Source: Moraxella caprae DSM 19149 (GTDB lineage Bacteria > Pseudomonadota > Gammaproteobacteria > Pseudomonadales > Moraxellaceae). Taken from it: 64,000 nucleotides of DNA. The stretch's first letter is position 1. Each line of letters opens with the position of its first letter. The notes below the pieces were generated by a model that saw only the letters and a list, made by a program, of their open reading frames with translations, ran no database searches and was not told where the DNA came from. Positions 36,263-46,388 of the stretch are shown here, piece by piece. The translations under genes and the position numbers were made by a program. The stretch covers positions 94,229 to 158,228 of the forward strand of contig NZ_AUGF01000001.1 in assembly GCF_000426885.1 (NCBI RefSeq), in the 5' to 3' direction.

Positions 36263-37555
36263 TTATTTTTTTATCACCTTATCAAAAATAAGTCCTACAA
36301 TCAGCCCGATAATGGCAAAAGGTAGCCACTCCATCGAATATTCTTTTAAAGGCAAATTCACGCCCGCCACCGATAGCACCGACACAACTGTTACCAAACC
36401 AAGGCTGACTCGCTTGGCAAAGACAGGTAAGGGTCTTATGATATTTAGCCCAAGCAAAATCATCGCCGTCATGGTAATCGGATATAGCACAAGTAGCACA
36501 GGAATGGATTTGCTAATCACCGCACCAAGACCCTGATTGGCAAGCACAAAACCGATAAAGGTAAAGATGATGACGTAGGCTTTATAGGATAAATTCACAC
36601 CGCCAATTTTGGGAAACGTCTCATGGAAATATTCAGATGCCGACACGGTCAGCCCCACGGTGGTGGTCAGACACGCCAAAGACGCAATCAGCCCAAGCAC
36701 CACCCCGCCTGCCGAGCCAAAGCCAAGCACCGCCGATTTATTCAAAATAAACGTGCCAATGTTTTGCCCTTTGTCCGCCACTTGTGTTAGCTCATCTGCC
36801 GATAGAGACAAATGGTTGCCAATCCAGCCAAGCGACAGATAAATAAGCGCCAATGCAGACGTGGCAATGAGTCCTGCCTTGGTGGTCTCGGCAAACAGAT
36901 TTGCCTCCTTACCCACTTTTTGGCTGATGGCATTCATTACAATCACCGAAAACGCCACGGACGCAATCATGTCCATGGTATTATACCCCTCCAAAAACCC
37001 CACAAAAAACGCCTCGCCCTGATAGCCGTCTGTGGCAGTGCTGGCAGGATTACCGCCCAGTTTGGCAAAAGACATGACAATCAGAGATAGCACCGTAACA
37101 AGCAAAACAGGCGTTAGCACCGAGCCGATACGGTCGACAAGCTTACTTGGATTGATAGACAGCCACAGCGATATGGCATAATAAATCACGGTAAAAATGA
37201 GCAAGCTTGCCCAATTTGGCGTATCCAAAAACGGCACAACCGCCATCTCATACGCCACCGCCCCTGTGCGTGGAATGACAAACAACGGAGCAATGGTCAA
37301 ATAAATCGCCGACAGCAACGCTATCGAAAACCAAGGATGAATCTTGGCAAGGGCGGACTGATAACCACCGTCATATTTTGAGCCAATCATCAAGCCCACC
37401 AACGGCAAGCCCACGCCCGTTAAAATAAAACCCAAAATGGCAGAGATAAAAAATTGCCCGCTTTCAAAGCCCAATTTGGGCGGAAAAATCAAATTGCCCG
37501 AGCCAAAGAAAAAGGCAAAGAGCATAAAGCCGATTACAAGCGTATTCTTATTCAT
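36263..37555 (-). CDS. brnQ: Branched-chain amino acid transporter (LIVCS family)
   Basis: The 430-aa protein has about 12 helices. N-terminus 'LFAFFFGSGNLIFPPKLGFESG' and 'IPRTGAVAYEMAVVPF' are diagnostic for BrnQ Na+- or H+-coupled Leu/Ile/Val uptake. Single gene on the minus strand. The downstream 36192-36262 gap holds a weak terminator-like hairpin. Confidence 0.93.
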   Translation of the reverse strand: MNKNTLVIGFMLFAFFFGSGNLIFPPKLGFESGQFFISAILGFILTGVGLPLVGLMIGSKYDGGYQSALAKIHPWFSIALLSAIYLTIAPLFVIPRTGAVAYEMAVVPFLDTPNWASLLIFTVIYYAISLWLSINPSKLVDRIGSVLTPVLLVTVLSLIVMSFAKLGGNPASTATDGYQGEAFFVGFLEGYNTMDMIASVAFSVIVMNAISQKVGKEANLFAETTKAGLIATSALALIYLSLGWIGNHLSLSADELTQVADKGQNIGTFILNKSAVLGFGSAGGVVLGLIASLACLTTTVGLTVSASEYFHETFPKIGGVNLSYKAYVIIFTFIGFVLANQGLGAVISKSIPVLLVLYPITMTAMILLGLNIIRPLPVFAKRVSLGLVTVVSVLSVAGVNLPLKEYSMEWLPFAIIGLIVGLIFDKVIKK

Positions 37556-37642
37556 GATTGTTTATGACACATTTTATAAAGATTGGCATTGTAACAATAT
37601 TTTTAAAAATTGAACGGTTTTTGCTCCATTGATAATAAATTT

Positions 37643-39316
37643 TCATGGGTTAGCCAATTCATCAAACCCATCAAACTCATCCTCCTTTTTAATCTTAATC
37701 TCTTGACTGGGCAAGGCGTGTTCTACGTCATATCGTGCCACTTTATTTAACACATCAATCAAAAGCTCGCTTTGTTTTTTCCAAAACACCGTAACATCGG
37801 ACGCATTAAGATAGCACCGCATTTCAATGACAAAGGCATCTTGGCGTAGCTCGCTTAACCTTACCAGCGTCCACTCATTATTGACATAGACGTGATTTTC
37901 TAAGAATAACTGCAAGTCATTGACAAGTCTACCGATTTCATCGGGGTTTGCCGTGCGTTTTAGGTACAAAAAATGGTAAAAATAAAACATATCCCGAGCG
38001 TCATAGTTCTCAATCTGCATGGCACTAAATTCACCATTTGGCACGGTTACAATCGTCCGAGACAGCGTACGGATACGGCTTGAACGAATGCCAATGTCAA
38101 TCACCGTCCCTTCCATCGCCCCAAATCGACAATAATCGCCCACACGCACAGGTCTGTCCGCCACCACCATGACCGAGCCGATGAGATTTTCAATGGTTTT
38201 TTGAGCCCCGAATGCAAGGGCAAGACCACCCACCCCCAAAGCGGCAATTCCTGTCGTCAAATCAAAGCCCAAATTGCCAAAAATGATGATAACCGCCAAA
38301 ATGAGCATAAAGGCTTTGGCAACCTTCCGAAACAGATTTAAAATAGACACCTGTTCAAGCCGTCTGTGCTTTCGGCTGTTGTCTTCGGCACGCATAAACA
38401 CCGCATCAATGACACGCAAGCCAAGCCAAGCGGTCGCGAGCCATGCCACCACTTCAATGCCCCGAGTTACCGCCGAGCGAAGCGTAACAGGCACCGCCAT
38501 TTGTACCATCATCTCAGGGAGCATGGACGCCAAAATCACCACCGCCAAAGGCAACAAGGCTTTGGACGGTATGCCAAACGGCTTGCCACGCACCTTAGGG
38601 CATAAAAAGGCAAACACGCCCCACCCTGCCCACAGACCACCCCATAAAAGCGATAAGCCAATGGCAATCAAGATGATGAGCGACACCACGTCCGAGATTT
38701 TATGCCCCAAGAGCTGTCTGTCACCAAAAAAATCCAGCCCAAAGGCATCGGCAAGCGTGGTGCGATTTTCGGTCAAATCTTTGGGCAGGTTATCCAGCGT
38801 TTCTTTATAAATTTGCCAATAAACCACGTTGTCTTTGTTGGTTTTTCTGATAAGTAGCAGGTCTATTTTATCATCATCAACATCAATCGTACCGACTTTT
38901 TCTAGGTTGCTTGGCATTCTGTCCGCCAAATCGCCTTCGCTTTTGTCGCTGATTGACAAATCAGGTAGTAGCCGTCCGCCTTTATCAAGGGCGAGTTTTA
39001 GGTCGTGGATAACTGTATCAGGCGTTTTTTGCTTTTTTAAAAAATCAGAATCCAAATACTTTGCTGTCAGCTCCATGTCCTTATCCGACAAGGCTTTGAC
39101 AAAGTTTTGCATGGTGCTTCGTGGCGTGTCTCGCCCAAAGCTGTCTTGGGGCATGGGCATCTCGCTCTTTGGGGCGGTGTCGGTCAAGGCGGTATTGGCA
39201 AAGCTCGTCACAGGCACGGCAAGGGACAACACCGCTAGGACGATGACAAGGCAGGACTTGACAAAGGATTTGATAAAAATTATCGGACGAAATACAGATG
39301 TTAGCACGGTAGGCAT
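37643..39316 (-). CDS. MscS-family mechanosensitive channel
   Basis: The 557-aa protein: signal peptide (about residues 1-40), soluble periplasmic domain to about 190, four or five membrane helices, then the MscS core ('GVGGLALAFGAQKTIENLIGSVMVVADRPVRVGDYCR') and cytoplasmic beta/alpha vestibule. Releases solutes on osmotic downshock. Larger than E. coli MscS (286 aa); closer to the MscM-like long forms. The ATG at 39316 starts a plausible signal sequence. Confidence 0.88.
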   Translation of the reverse strand: MPTVLTSVFRPIIFIKSFVKSCLVIVLAVLSLAVPVTSFANTALTDTAPKSEMPMPQDSFGRDTPRSTMQNFVKALSDKDMELTAKYLDSDFLKKQKTPDTVIHDLKLALDKGGRLLPDLSISDKSEGDLADRMPSNLEKVGTIDVDDDKIDLLLIRKTNKDNVVYWQIYKETLDNLPKDLTENRTTLADAFGLDFFGDRQLLGHKISDVVSLIILIAIGLSLLWGGLWAGWGVFAFLCPKVRGKPFGIPSKALLPLAVVILASMLPEMMVQMAVPVTLRSAVTRGIEVVAWLATAWLGLRVIDAVFMRAEDNSRKHRRLEQVSILNLFRKVAKAFMLILAVIIIFGNLGFDLTTGIAALGVGGLALAFGAQKTIENLIGSVMVVADRPVRVGDYCRFGAMEGTVIDIGIRSSRIRTLSRTIVTVPNGEFSAMQIENYDARDMFYFYHFLYLKRTANPDEIGRLVNDLQLFLENHVYVNNEWTLVRLSELRQDAFVIEMRCYLNASDVTVFWKKQSELLIDVLNKVARYDVEHALPSQEIKIKKEDEFDGFDELANP

Positions 39317-39480
39317 GATGAATATGATTTTGAAAATCGGTTATTTTATCATGTAATCCATGACATATTGAACCTTTATAACACAATTTATAGTTTAAAA
39401 ATATTGCAGAAATAAAATGGCTGTTTTACACAAACATTGCAAATTTGTTTGGTCTGGGTTTTATTATTTGTTTTGTTATT

Positions 39481-39509
39481 TTGAAATTTATTATCAACTA
39501 GGCTATAAT
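39481..39509 (+). promoter_or_regulatory. Likely distal promoter of ahcY
   Basis: TTGAAA (39481-39486), 17-bp spacer, TATAAT (39504-39509). It lies about 350 bp upstream of ahcY, with repeat copy 3 in between. The rest of the 544-bp gap (39317-39860) shows no gene. Confidence 0.55.
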
Positions 39510-39593
39510 AAGCACACCAAGAGATGTTGCAACTTTTTTAAGTCAGGCTTGGTTTAATGGTTTTAATATTGTGAATTAAATAATATACTAGCG

Positions 39594-39728
39594 AACTTGA
39601 TATTTGCCACAGCTTGTAGGGGCGTGCTGTGCACGCCTATAAAACTGGCATTGTCAAAGGACGTGCTCAGCACGTCCCTACATCCACACATCATAAATTG
39701 TGGTAATTTTCAAGCCCTTTGGTTATAT
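39594..39728. repeat. Dispersed repeat family 2, copy 3
   Basis: Diverged copy starting 'AACTTGATATTTGCCACAGC' with palindromes GGCGTGCTGTGCACGCC and GGACGTGCTCAGCACGTCC. It lies between the distal promoter and ahcY, so it would be transcribed as part of the ahcY leader. Confidence 0.75.
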
Positions 39729-39860
39729 TTGTATAAGATTGTAGGAGCAAATTGCAATTTGCCCTAAACTTCTTAACTATATTTTTAAAATATTTTAATC
39801 ATTATAAAACAACGACATCTGCGTTATTTTCTCATTTTTCATCATATAGGAGTGGACGCA

Positions 39861-41240
39861 GTGTCTACAGTTACCGCCCAAGAATTTAAAGACTACAAAG
39901 TCGCCGATATTAGCCTTGCCGAGTTTGGTCGCAAAGAGATTAAACTTGCCGAAACCGAAATGCCTGCTCTTATGGGCATTCGCAAACGCTACGCCAGCCA
40001 AAAGCCCCTAGCAGGGGCGAAGATTGTGGGCTGTATCCACATGACCATTCAAACGGCTGTCTTGATTGAAACGCTTGTGGCACTCGGGGCGGAGGTTCGC
40101 TGGACTTCGTGTAACATTTTTAGCACCCAAGACCACGCCGCCGCCGCCATTGCCGCCGCTGGCATTCCTGTCTTTGCATGGAAAGGCGAGACCGAAGAAG
40201 AGTACGAATGGTGCCTAGAACAACAAATCCACAAAGACGGCAAACTGTGGGATGCTAACCTTATCCTAGATGACGGTGGCGACTTGACCGCACTCATTCA
40301 CAACAAATACCCCCAAATGCTAGATAGTATTCACGGCATTTCCGAAGAAACCACAACAGGTGTACACCGTTTGATTGAAATGCTTGGCAAAGGCGAGCTA
40401 AAAGTCCCTGCAATCAACGTCAATGACGCTGTTACCAAATCCAAAAATGACAACAAATACGGCTGTCGCCATTCACTCAATGACGCCATCAAGCGTGCCA
40501 CCGATATGCTGTTGTCTGGTCGCCGTGCGTTGGTGATTGGTTATGGCGACGTAGGCAAAGGCTCTGCCCAAAGCCTACGCCAAGAAGGCATGATTGTGCG
40601 TGTGAGCGAGATTGACCCTATTTGTGCCATGCAAGCGTGTATGGACGGCTATGAGCTTGTTTCTCCATTTGTGGGTGGTGAGCAAAATCAAGGAGTTAAT
40701 ACTACACTACTCCAAGATACCGACCTTGTCGTTACCACCACAGGCAACTATCACGTGTGTAACGCCGAGATGTTAAAGGCTCTAAAATCCACCGCCGTGG
40801 TGTGCAACATCGGGCATTTTGATACCGAAATTGACACCGACTTTATGCGTAAAAACTGGAAATGGGTTGAAGTCAAGCCACAAGTTCATCAAGTCTATCG
40901 CTCAAATGATGAGTCGGATTATCTTATCGTGCTATCCGAAGGTCGCCTTGTCAACCTAGGCAACGCCACAGGTCATCCGTCTCGTATCATGGACGGCTCA
41001 TTTGCCAACCAAGTGCTTGCCCAAATCCATCTGTACAAAGAAAAATTTGCCGACTTGCCAAGTGCTGACAAGCAAGGCAAGGTTTATGTTAAAGTCCTAC
41101 CCAAAAAACTGGACGAAGAAGTCGCCGCCGCCATGGTCGCAGGCTTTAATGGGGTTATCACCAAACTCACCCAAGAACAAGCGGACTATCTGGGGGTAGA
41201 TGTGAACGGTCCTTTTAAGGCAGATGAGTATAAATACTAA
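39861..41240 (+). CDS. ahcY: S-adenosyl-L-homocysteine hydrolase
   Basis: Splits S-adenosylhomocysteine to adenosine and homocysteine, relieving inhibition of methyltransferases. The 459-aa protein starts at GTG 39861 (AGGAG at 39848-39852, 8 nt); an in-frame GTG at 39852 lies inside that Shine-Dalgarno. Landmarks: '[16 protein letters not shown]', '[17 protein letters not shown]', NAD loop '[12 protein letters not shown]', and C-terminal 'FKADEYKY'. No SAH riboswitch was recognised in the leader. Confidence 0.96.
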   Translation: MSTVTAQEFKDYKVADISLAEFGRKEIKLAETEMPALMGIRKRYASQKPLAGAKIVGCIHMTIQTAVLIETLVALGAEVRWTSCNIFSTQDHAAAAIAAAGIPVFAWKGETEEEYEWCLEQQIHKDGKLWDANLILDDGGDLTALIHNKYPQMLDSIHGISEETTTGVHRLIEMLGKGELKVPAINVNDAVTKSKNDNKYGCRHSLNDAIKRATDMLLSGRRALVIGYGDVGKGSAQSLRQEGMIVRVSEIDPICAMQACMDGYELVSPFVGGEQNQGVNTTLLQDTDLVVTTTGNYHVCNAEMLKALKSTAVVCNIGHFDTEIDTDFMRKNWKWVEVKPQVHQVYRSNDESDYLIVLSEGRLVNLGNATGHPSRIMDGSFANQVLAQIHLYKEKFADLPSADKQGKVYVKVLPKKLDEEVAAAMVAGFNGVITKLTQEQADYLGVDVNGPFKADEYKY

Positions 41241-41255
41241 ACGTAACATAGGCAC

Positions 41256-41297
41256 GGTGTCGCACGTGCATCATTGATAAAAACAGCCGGCGACACC
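41256..41297 (+). other. Hairpin between ahcY and msrAB
   Basis: Perfect 8-bp arms GGTGTCGC (41256-41263) and GCGACACC (41290-41297) with a 26-nt loop. No T-run follows, so it may be a weak terminator or mRNA-stabilising structure. Confidence 0.5.
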
Positions 41298-41333
41298 ATT
41301 TAGATAATAGATTACAACAGGAGTAAATTAAGC

Positions 41334-43019
41334 ATGTTTTCCAAACGATTCATCAAAAATATTGGCATTTTTGGACTTAGTGCCACCACAAGCATCTTTA
41401 CGCTCATCGCTTGTGGCAAAGGCATCGGTGACCATCATGGCAACCAAACCGAACTACACCAAAGCAGCGATGTATTACCCAATGAACTGTTATTGCAACT
41501 GCACAACTTACCTCAAATAACCTCAGGATTGGGCGATACAGGCAAAGATGTCATCAACCCAAATAAACCCACATTGGTAAAATTCTGGGCAAGTTGGTGC
41601 CCTCTGTGCCTAGGCACACTACAAGAAACACAAGACTGGCACAACGACCCCAAATTTTCAGACTTTAATATTGTTACTGTTGTCAGCCCAAATCACCTTG
41701 GAGAAAAACCCACTCAGGTCTTTAAAGATTGGTATCAAGTATTACAAGCAGACTATCCTACCTTACCTGTACTAATTGACACAGAAGCAAAAATCATCAC
41801 TCAGCTGGGCGTACAAGTCTATCCAAGTTGGGTAATATTAGACAAACACGGTAAACTTGTGTATCTTAACAGGGGAAATCTAAGCCAAGAACAAATGAAC
41901 TATTTGGCAGATAATCCTAATGCTCTAGAAGCCTTAAAAACACAAAACAGCACCATGACCCGACCCAGCCAAAACACCAACTATTACAACAGTAATGGCA
42001 ATACGGCTAACGTGAGCACCATCTATTTGGCAGGGGGCTGTTTTTGGGGTGTTGAGGCTTATATGGAACGCATTGACGGCGTTTTGGATGCGGTAAGTGG
42101 CTATGCCAATGGCAGTCCAAATCTACCAAATCCAAGCTATGAGGAGGTCATCAGAGGTTCAGGTCATGCCGAGACCGTCAAGGTAACATATGATGCTGAC
42201 AAAGTGGATTTAGATACATTATTACAGTACTATTTTCGCATTATTGACCCCACCAGCATCAACAAGCAAGGCAATGACCGTGGCATACAGTATCGTACGG
42301 GCATTTATTACGTCAATACACAAGATAAAGCGGTCATTGATAAAGCACTAAACGCCTTACAAGATAAGTACCAACAAAAAATTGCCGTTGAAAACCTGCC
42401 GTTATCCAATTTTAGCATGGCAGAAAACTACCATCAAGATTATCTTACCAAAAACCCTGACGGTTATTGTCATGTTGATTTAAGTCTTGCCAATAAAAAA
42501 ATCACCAAAAACAGCCCCAATACTTTGGCTGAGGCAAAGACCGTTGATGAAGCATTAGACCCAACACGCTATCAAAATTTTGATAAAGACAATTTAAAAC
42601 AAACCCTAACCGATGCCCAATATCGCATCACGCAACAAGCAAAAACAGAATGGGCATTTAGTCATGACTATGACCAATTATTTGATGACGGCCTGTATGT
42701 AGATGTTGTTAGTGGTGAACCTTTATTTTTATCTACCGACAAATACAATTCTCGCTGTGGTTGGCCAAGCTTTACAAAACCCATCACCCCAGAGGTCATC
42801 ACCGAACACAAAGACGACAGTTATAATATGATTCGCACAGAAGTGCGTTCAAGAGTGGCGGATTCACATTTGGGACATGTATTTACTGATGGGCCGCAAG
42901 ACAGAGGTGGTTTGCGTTATTGTATCAATGGCAATGCACTAAAATTCATACCAAAAGCACAGATGCAAAAAGAGGGTTATGGAGCTTTATTACCACTTAT
43001 TTTACCTGCCAGACCGTAA
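41334..43019 (+). CDS. msrAB: Trifunctional thioredoxin-MsrA-MsrB lipoprotein (PilB type)
   Basis: The 561-aa protein repairs methionine sulfoxide in the envelope. Lipobox LIAC gives lipidated C27. Domain 1 is a thioredoxin-like reductase with W88-CPLC. Domain 2 is MsrA with 'GGCFWG' (nucleophile C236). Domain 3 is MsrB with 'SRCGWPSF' (C475) and nucleophile C530 in 'RYCIN'. The same three-domain design is known from Neisseria PilB. The lipobox suggests outer- or inner-membrane anchoring rather than free secretion. Confidence 0.94.
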   Translation: MFSKRFIKNIGIFGLSATTSIFTLIACGKGIGDHHGNQTELHQSSDVLPNELLLQLHNLPQITSGLGDTGKDVINPNKPTLVKFWASWCPLCLGTLQETQDWHNDPKFSDFNIVTVVSPNHLGEKPTQVFKDWYQVLQADYPTLPVLIDTEAKIITQLGVQVYPSWVILDKHGKLVYLNRGNLSQEQMNYLADNPNALEALKTQNSTMTRPSQNTNYYNSNGNTANVSTIYLAGGCFWGVEAYMERIDGVLDAVSGYANGSPNLPNPSYEEVIRGSGHAETVKVTYDADKVDLDTLLQYYFRIIDPTSINKQGNDRGIQYRTGIYYVNTQDKAVIDKALNALQDKYQQKIAVENLPLSNFSMAENYHQDYLTKNPDGYCHVDLSLANKKITKNSPNTLAEAKTVDEALDPTRYQNFDKDNLKQTLTDAQYRITQQAKTEWAFSHDYDQLFDDGLYVDVVSGEPLFLSTDKYNSRCGWPSFTKPITPEVITEHKDDSYNMIRTEVRSRVADSHLGHVFTDGPQDRGGLRYCINGNALKFIPKAQMQKEGYGALLPLILPARP

Positions 43020-43119
43020 ATTTTGTATAAAGATTGTAGAGCTGGGTTATATTTTACCTATTGACATTATTGGCATTTAAAATGGATATAACCCACCCTA
43101 CATTTTCCGATTCAAATAT

Positions 43120-43386
43120 TAGGGCGTGCGTGCCTTTTGTATTCGCAATGAAAATCACGAAAAATCGCCCGTTTTCAAGGAAAAAATGCAGGCTGATAGT
43201 CATTCTATCAGGCAAGTTTTTGACTTCGAGCCACAATCCGACCACTTAACTGGGTAAATTTTAAGAGTTTTAACTTGTTTTTTTAAATTAAGTGGTCGGA
43301 TAGCCATTTTTCATGCAAAAATGATTAGTCTATTTCTAAAATATTTCTATATTGTAAATAGTGTTATAAAGGACAGGCACGCCCTA
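43120..43386. repeat. Dispersed repeat family 1, copy B (long form)
   Basis: 267 bp, ends TAGGGCGTGCGTGCC and GGACAGGCACGCCCTA. It carries the extra palindromic insert TCCGACCACTTAA...TTAAGTGGTCGGA (43237-43300). It fills the 383-bp gap between msrAB and ogt. Same orientation as copies C and E. Confidence 0.85.
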
Positions 43387-43402
43387 TAAAGTTTTTGGGT
43401 TT

Positions 43403-43930
43403 TTATATCAAATTCTTACTCTCCAAATCAAGCAATATTCGCTTAATTGACACTCCACCCGTATACCCACCCAGCGTACCGTCCGACGCTATCACACGAT
43501 GACATGGCACAATGAGCGAGATTAAGTTTTTGCCATTGGCGTTGGCACACGCCCGATGTGCGGTAGGTTTATTTATCATACTTGCCAGCTCTTTATAACT
43601 TATCGTGTGTCCATAAGGGATTTTACAAAGCGTTTGCCAAACTTTTATTTGAAAATCGGTGCCATGCGATAAATCAAGCGGTAATTCAAATACCGTGCGT
43701 TCGCCTTTAAAATATTCATCTAATTGAGCAGTGGTTTGCAAGGCAATCGATTGGTTTTTATCAATATCTTTTAACTCCGCCTGTTTTATAAAAACCGCAT
43801 GCTGATTTAATTTATTAAAGATTTGGGCGGTTTTGTCGTTATACCAATCTAACGCCAATAACCTGCCGTCTTTGACCGTCAAAGTTATCATCGGCAAATC
43901 TATGGGCGGATAATAATGCGTGGTTATCAT
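43403..43930 (-). CDS. ogt: Methylated-DNA-protein-cysteine methyltransferase
   Basis: The 175-aa protein removes alkyl groups from O6-alkylguanine by suicide transfer to the Cys in 'LIVPCHRVI'. Helix-turn-helix arginine finger 'HRACANANGKN' and C-terminal 'LGGYTGGVSIKRILLDLE' are present. The gene is flanked closely on both sides by direct copies (B and C) of repeat family 1. Confidence 0.93.
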   Translation of the reverse strand: MITTHYYPPIDLPMITLTVKDGRLLALDWYNDKTAQIFNKLNQHAVFIKQAELKDIDKNQSIALQTTAQLDEYFKGERTVFELPLDLSHGTDFQIKVWQTLCKIPYGHTISYKELASMINKPTAHRACANANGKNLISLIVPCHRVIASDGTLGGYTGGVSIKRILLDLESKNLI

Positions 43931-43955
43931 AAGTTTCTTTTAATTTATCCTTTAT

Positions 43956-44220
43956 AGGGCGTATTAAACTTTGGTATTTGCAATGAAAATCACGAAAAAT
44001 CGCCCGTTTTTCAAGGAAAAAATGCAGGCTGATGGTCATTCTATCAGGCAAGTTTTTGACTTCGAGCCACAATCCGACCACTTCAATCAGGTAAATTTTT
44101 AAAATTTTAACTTAACTTTTAAAATTAAGTGGTCGAATAGCCATTTTTCATGCAAAAATTGATAAATTGTCAAGTTTTCATCTTATTTTATAAGATGTTA
44201 TCAATGTTCAACATGTCCTA
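43956..44220. repeat. Dispersed repeat family 1, copy C (long form)
   Basis: 265 bp. Left end TAGGGCGTATTAAAC and right end GTTCAACATGTCCTA are degenerate, but the core matches copy B nearly base for base, including the inner palindrome (CCGACCACTTCAATC...TTAAGTGGTCGAA). It occupies most of the gap between ftsY and ogt. Confidence 0.82.
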
Positions 44221-44249
44221 ATAAAAGGTGAAATACATTCGCCTTTTTG

Positions 44250-45188
44250 TTATTTTTCTTCGCTGATGAGTGCATCTACAAACTCTTTGGGGTCAAAGGG
44301 CTGTAAATCATCAATCTGCTCGCCCACGCCGATAAAGCGAATGGGGACATCGGTCGTCTGGGCGACATTAAAGACCACACCGCCTTTTGCCGTGCCGTCC
44401 AGTTTGGTAATGGTAACGCCTGATAATGGGGCGACTTCGCTAAATAGATTGACCTGACTAATGGCATTTTGACCCGTACCAGCATCTAGTACAATCATGC
44501 ACTCATGTGGGGCGGTCTCATCTGCTTTTTTCATGACACGAATGACTTTTTCAAGCTCGTTCATGAGATACGTTTTGTTTTGTAGTCGCCCTGCGGTATC
44601 GGCAATGAGCACGTCAATGCCCTTTGCCTTAGCCGATTGCATGGCATCAAAAATCACCGACGCACTGTCCGAACCCTGCCCCTGTGCCACCACAGGAATG
44701 CCGTTACGCTCGCCCCACACTTGAAGCTGTTCGGTCGCTGCCGCCCGAAACGTGTCGCCTGCTGCGAGCATGACCGATTTGCCTTCACTCTGTAAGCGTT
44801 TGGCAAGTTTGCCAATGGTCGTGGTCTTACCCACGCCATTAACGCCAACCATGAGAATCACAAACGGTTTTTTGGTCGAGTCAATGACCAGCGGGGCAAC
44901 TTTGGGTTCTAAAATGTCTACCAACTCCTTTTTTAGGGCTTTATATAACGAGTGCGAATAAATCAAATCGCCCCGTGCCGTCTGCTCGGTTAGGCTCGTG
45001 ATAATCCGATTGGTCGCATCCACGCCAATGTCCGCCACCAGAAGCTGATCTTCGACTTCTTCTAACAACTCATCATCAATCTCTTTGCCACCGACTAGGA
45101 CATTCATCAGACCTTCTGATAAATTCTTACTGGATTTGGATAATCCTGCTTTCATACGGGCAAAAAATCCGCTTTTATTCTCGCTCAT
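44250..45188 (-). CDS. ftsY: Signal recognition particle receptor FtsY
   Basis: The 312-aa SRP-GTPase docks ribosome-nascent chain complexes at the membrane. NG domain motifs: 'GVNGVGKTTTIGKLA' (G1), 'DTFRAAA' (G2), 'DTAGRLQNK' (G3), 'TKLDGTAKGG' (G4). The acidic A domain is very short compared with E. coli FtsY (497 aa), as in many non-enteric bacteria. A hairpin AAAAGGTGAA/TTCGCCTTTT at 44223-44247 may end transcription. Confidence 0.95.
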   Translation of the reverse strand: MSENKSGFFARMKAGLSKSSKNLSEGLMNVLVGGKEIDDELLEEVEDQLLVADIGVDATNRIITSLTEQTARGDLIYSHSLYKALKKELVDILEPKVAPLVIDSTKKPFVILMVGVNGVGKTTTIGKLAKRLQSEGKSVMLAAGDTFRAAATEQLQVWGERNGIPVVAQGQGSDSASVIFDAMQSAKAKGIDVLIADTAGRLQNKTYLMNELEKVIRVMKKADETAPHECMIVLDAGTGQNAISQVNLFSEVAPLSGVTITKLDGTAKGGVVFNVAQTTDVPIRFIGVGEQIDDLQPFDPKEFVDALISEEK

Positions 45189-45356
45189 GTCTACTTGCTC
45201 ATCTTATTAAATCTGCGATTAATAATAGCATATTTTTGGGTATAATTAAATTTAGCGATGACAAAATGACAATATTTTTACAAAAACCGCTGTTTTTTTG
45301 GGGCAAATGTGTTAAATTATCCAAATTTTTAGTATACTTATCTATTAAGGATTTTT

Positions 45357-46388
45357 ATGAAAACGTACGCCTTACCCGCCTTAATGCTTGCCATCGCCCT
45401 ACTGACTGGCTGTGGTAATGACAAACCTACTGCCACACCTGCCGAAGAGACCACCCAAGACACCACCACCCAAAAAGCCCCCAAAACGATTGCCATCAGT
45501 GCCATTGTGGAACATCCATCGCTTGAAGACATCAGAAAAGGGGTGATTTATGGCTTGGGACAACATGGCTACCAAGAAGGACAAAATCTGACGGTAAATT
45601 TCCAATCAGCACAGGGTAACATGGCGACCATGGGGCAAATCTCCAAGCAGTTCGCCGCCGACACCCCTGATGCCATCGTTGCCATCACCACCCCCACCGC
45701 CCAGAGTCTGGCGGCAGCAACCCAGAGTATTCCCCTGATTTACACCGCTGTCTCCGACCCTGTGGCGGCTAAACTTATCGATAATAACAACCAAGCCCTA
45801 CAAGCGAACATCACTGGACTTTCTAGCCAGCTACCGCTTGAACCACAGCTTGATTTATTCACCCAAATCAAGCCTGATGCTAAGCGTATCGGCTTTGTAT
45901 ATAGCCCCGGTGAGGCAAACTCTGTAGCCATCAAAGAACAGCTGGCTGTCGAACTTCCCAAGCGTGGGATGACCCTTGTGGACGTGCCTGCCAACCGCTC
46001 GGCCGATGTCGCTGCCGCCACTCGTGCTTTGGACGGACGCGCCGATTTGATTTATACATCACTTGACAATGGCGTGGCATCGGCAATGGAGGCGATGGTT
46101 GGGGTTGCCAATGAGTTAAAAATCCCTGTCATCGCATCCGATGAGTTTAGTGTCAGACGTGGGGCGAGTGCAGGGCTTGGGGTCAATGATTTTGATTTTG
46201 GCGTAACCACCGCCAAACTGGTCGCCCAAGCCCTAGACGGCACCAAGCCTACCGACATCGCCCCTGAGGTCATGAACAAACTCACGCTCTACGTCAGCCC
46301 CAAACACGCCCAAAATCAAGGCGTAACCATCAGTGATGAACTCATAAAAGACGCCATTGATGTGGATAGCGTGCCACGTAAAGAATAA
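45357..46388 (+). CDS. ABC transporter substrate-binding lipoprotein (TrpX-like family)
   Basis: The 343-aa protein has lipobox LLTGC (C19) and the 'ABC_sub_bind' fold ('IVEHPSLEDIRKGVIYGLGQHGYQEGQNLTV', 'VYSPGEANSVAIKEQL'). Related proteins bind aromatic amino acids or similar ligands and are normally encoded with a permease and ATPase. Neither follows here: the next sequence is a truncated, unrelated gene. It may work with a distant transporter or be orphaned. Confidence 0.85.
   Translation: MKTYALPALMLAIALLTGCGNDKPTATPAEETTQDTTTQKAPKTIAISAIVEHPSLEDIRKGVIYGLGQHGYQEGQNLTVNFQSAQGNMATMGQISKQFAADTPDAIVAITTPTAQSLAAATQSIPLIYTAVSDPVAAKLIDNNNQALQANITGLSSQLPLEPQLDLFTQIKPDAKRIGFVYSPGEANSVAIKEQLAVELPKRGMTLVDVPANRSADVAAATRALDGRADLIYTSLDNGVASAMEAMVGVANELKIPVIASDEFSVRRGASAGLGVNDFDFGVTTAKLVAQALDGTKPTDIAPEVMNKLTLYVSPKHAQNQGVTISDELIKDAIDVDSVPRKE

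Noticed and set aside
39780..39860. Possible SAH riboswitch before ahcY
   Set aside because: No recognisable conserved core; the leader is AT-rich up to the Shine-Dalgarno.
43054..43245. Short ORFs (MVGLWLEVKNL...FFLE...) recurring at several sites on the minus strand
   Set aside because: They are frames through the family 1 repeat, not genes; no ribosome sites, and frames vary between copies.
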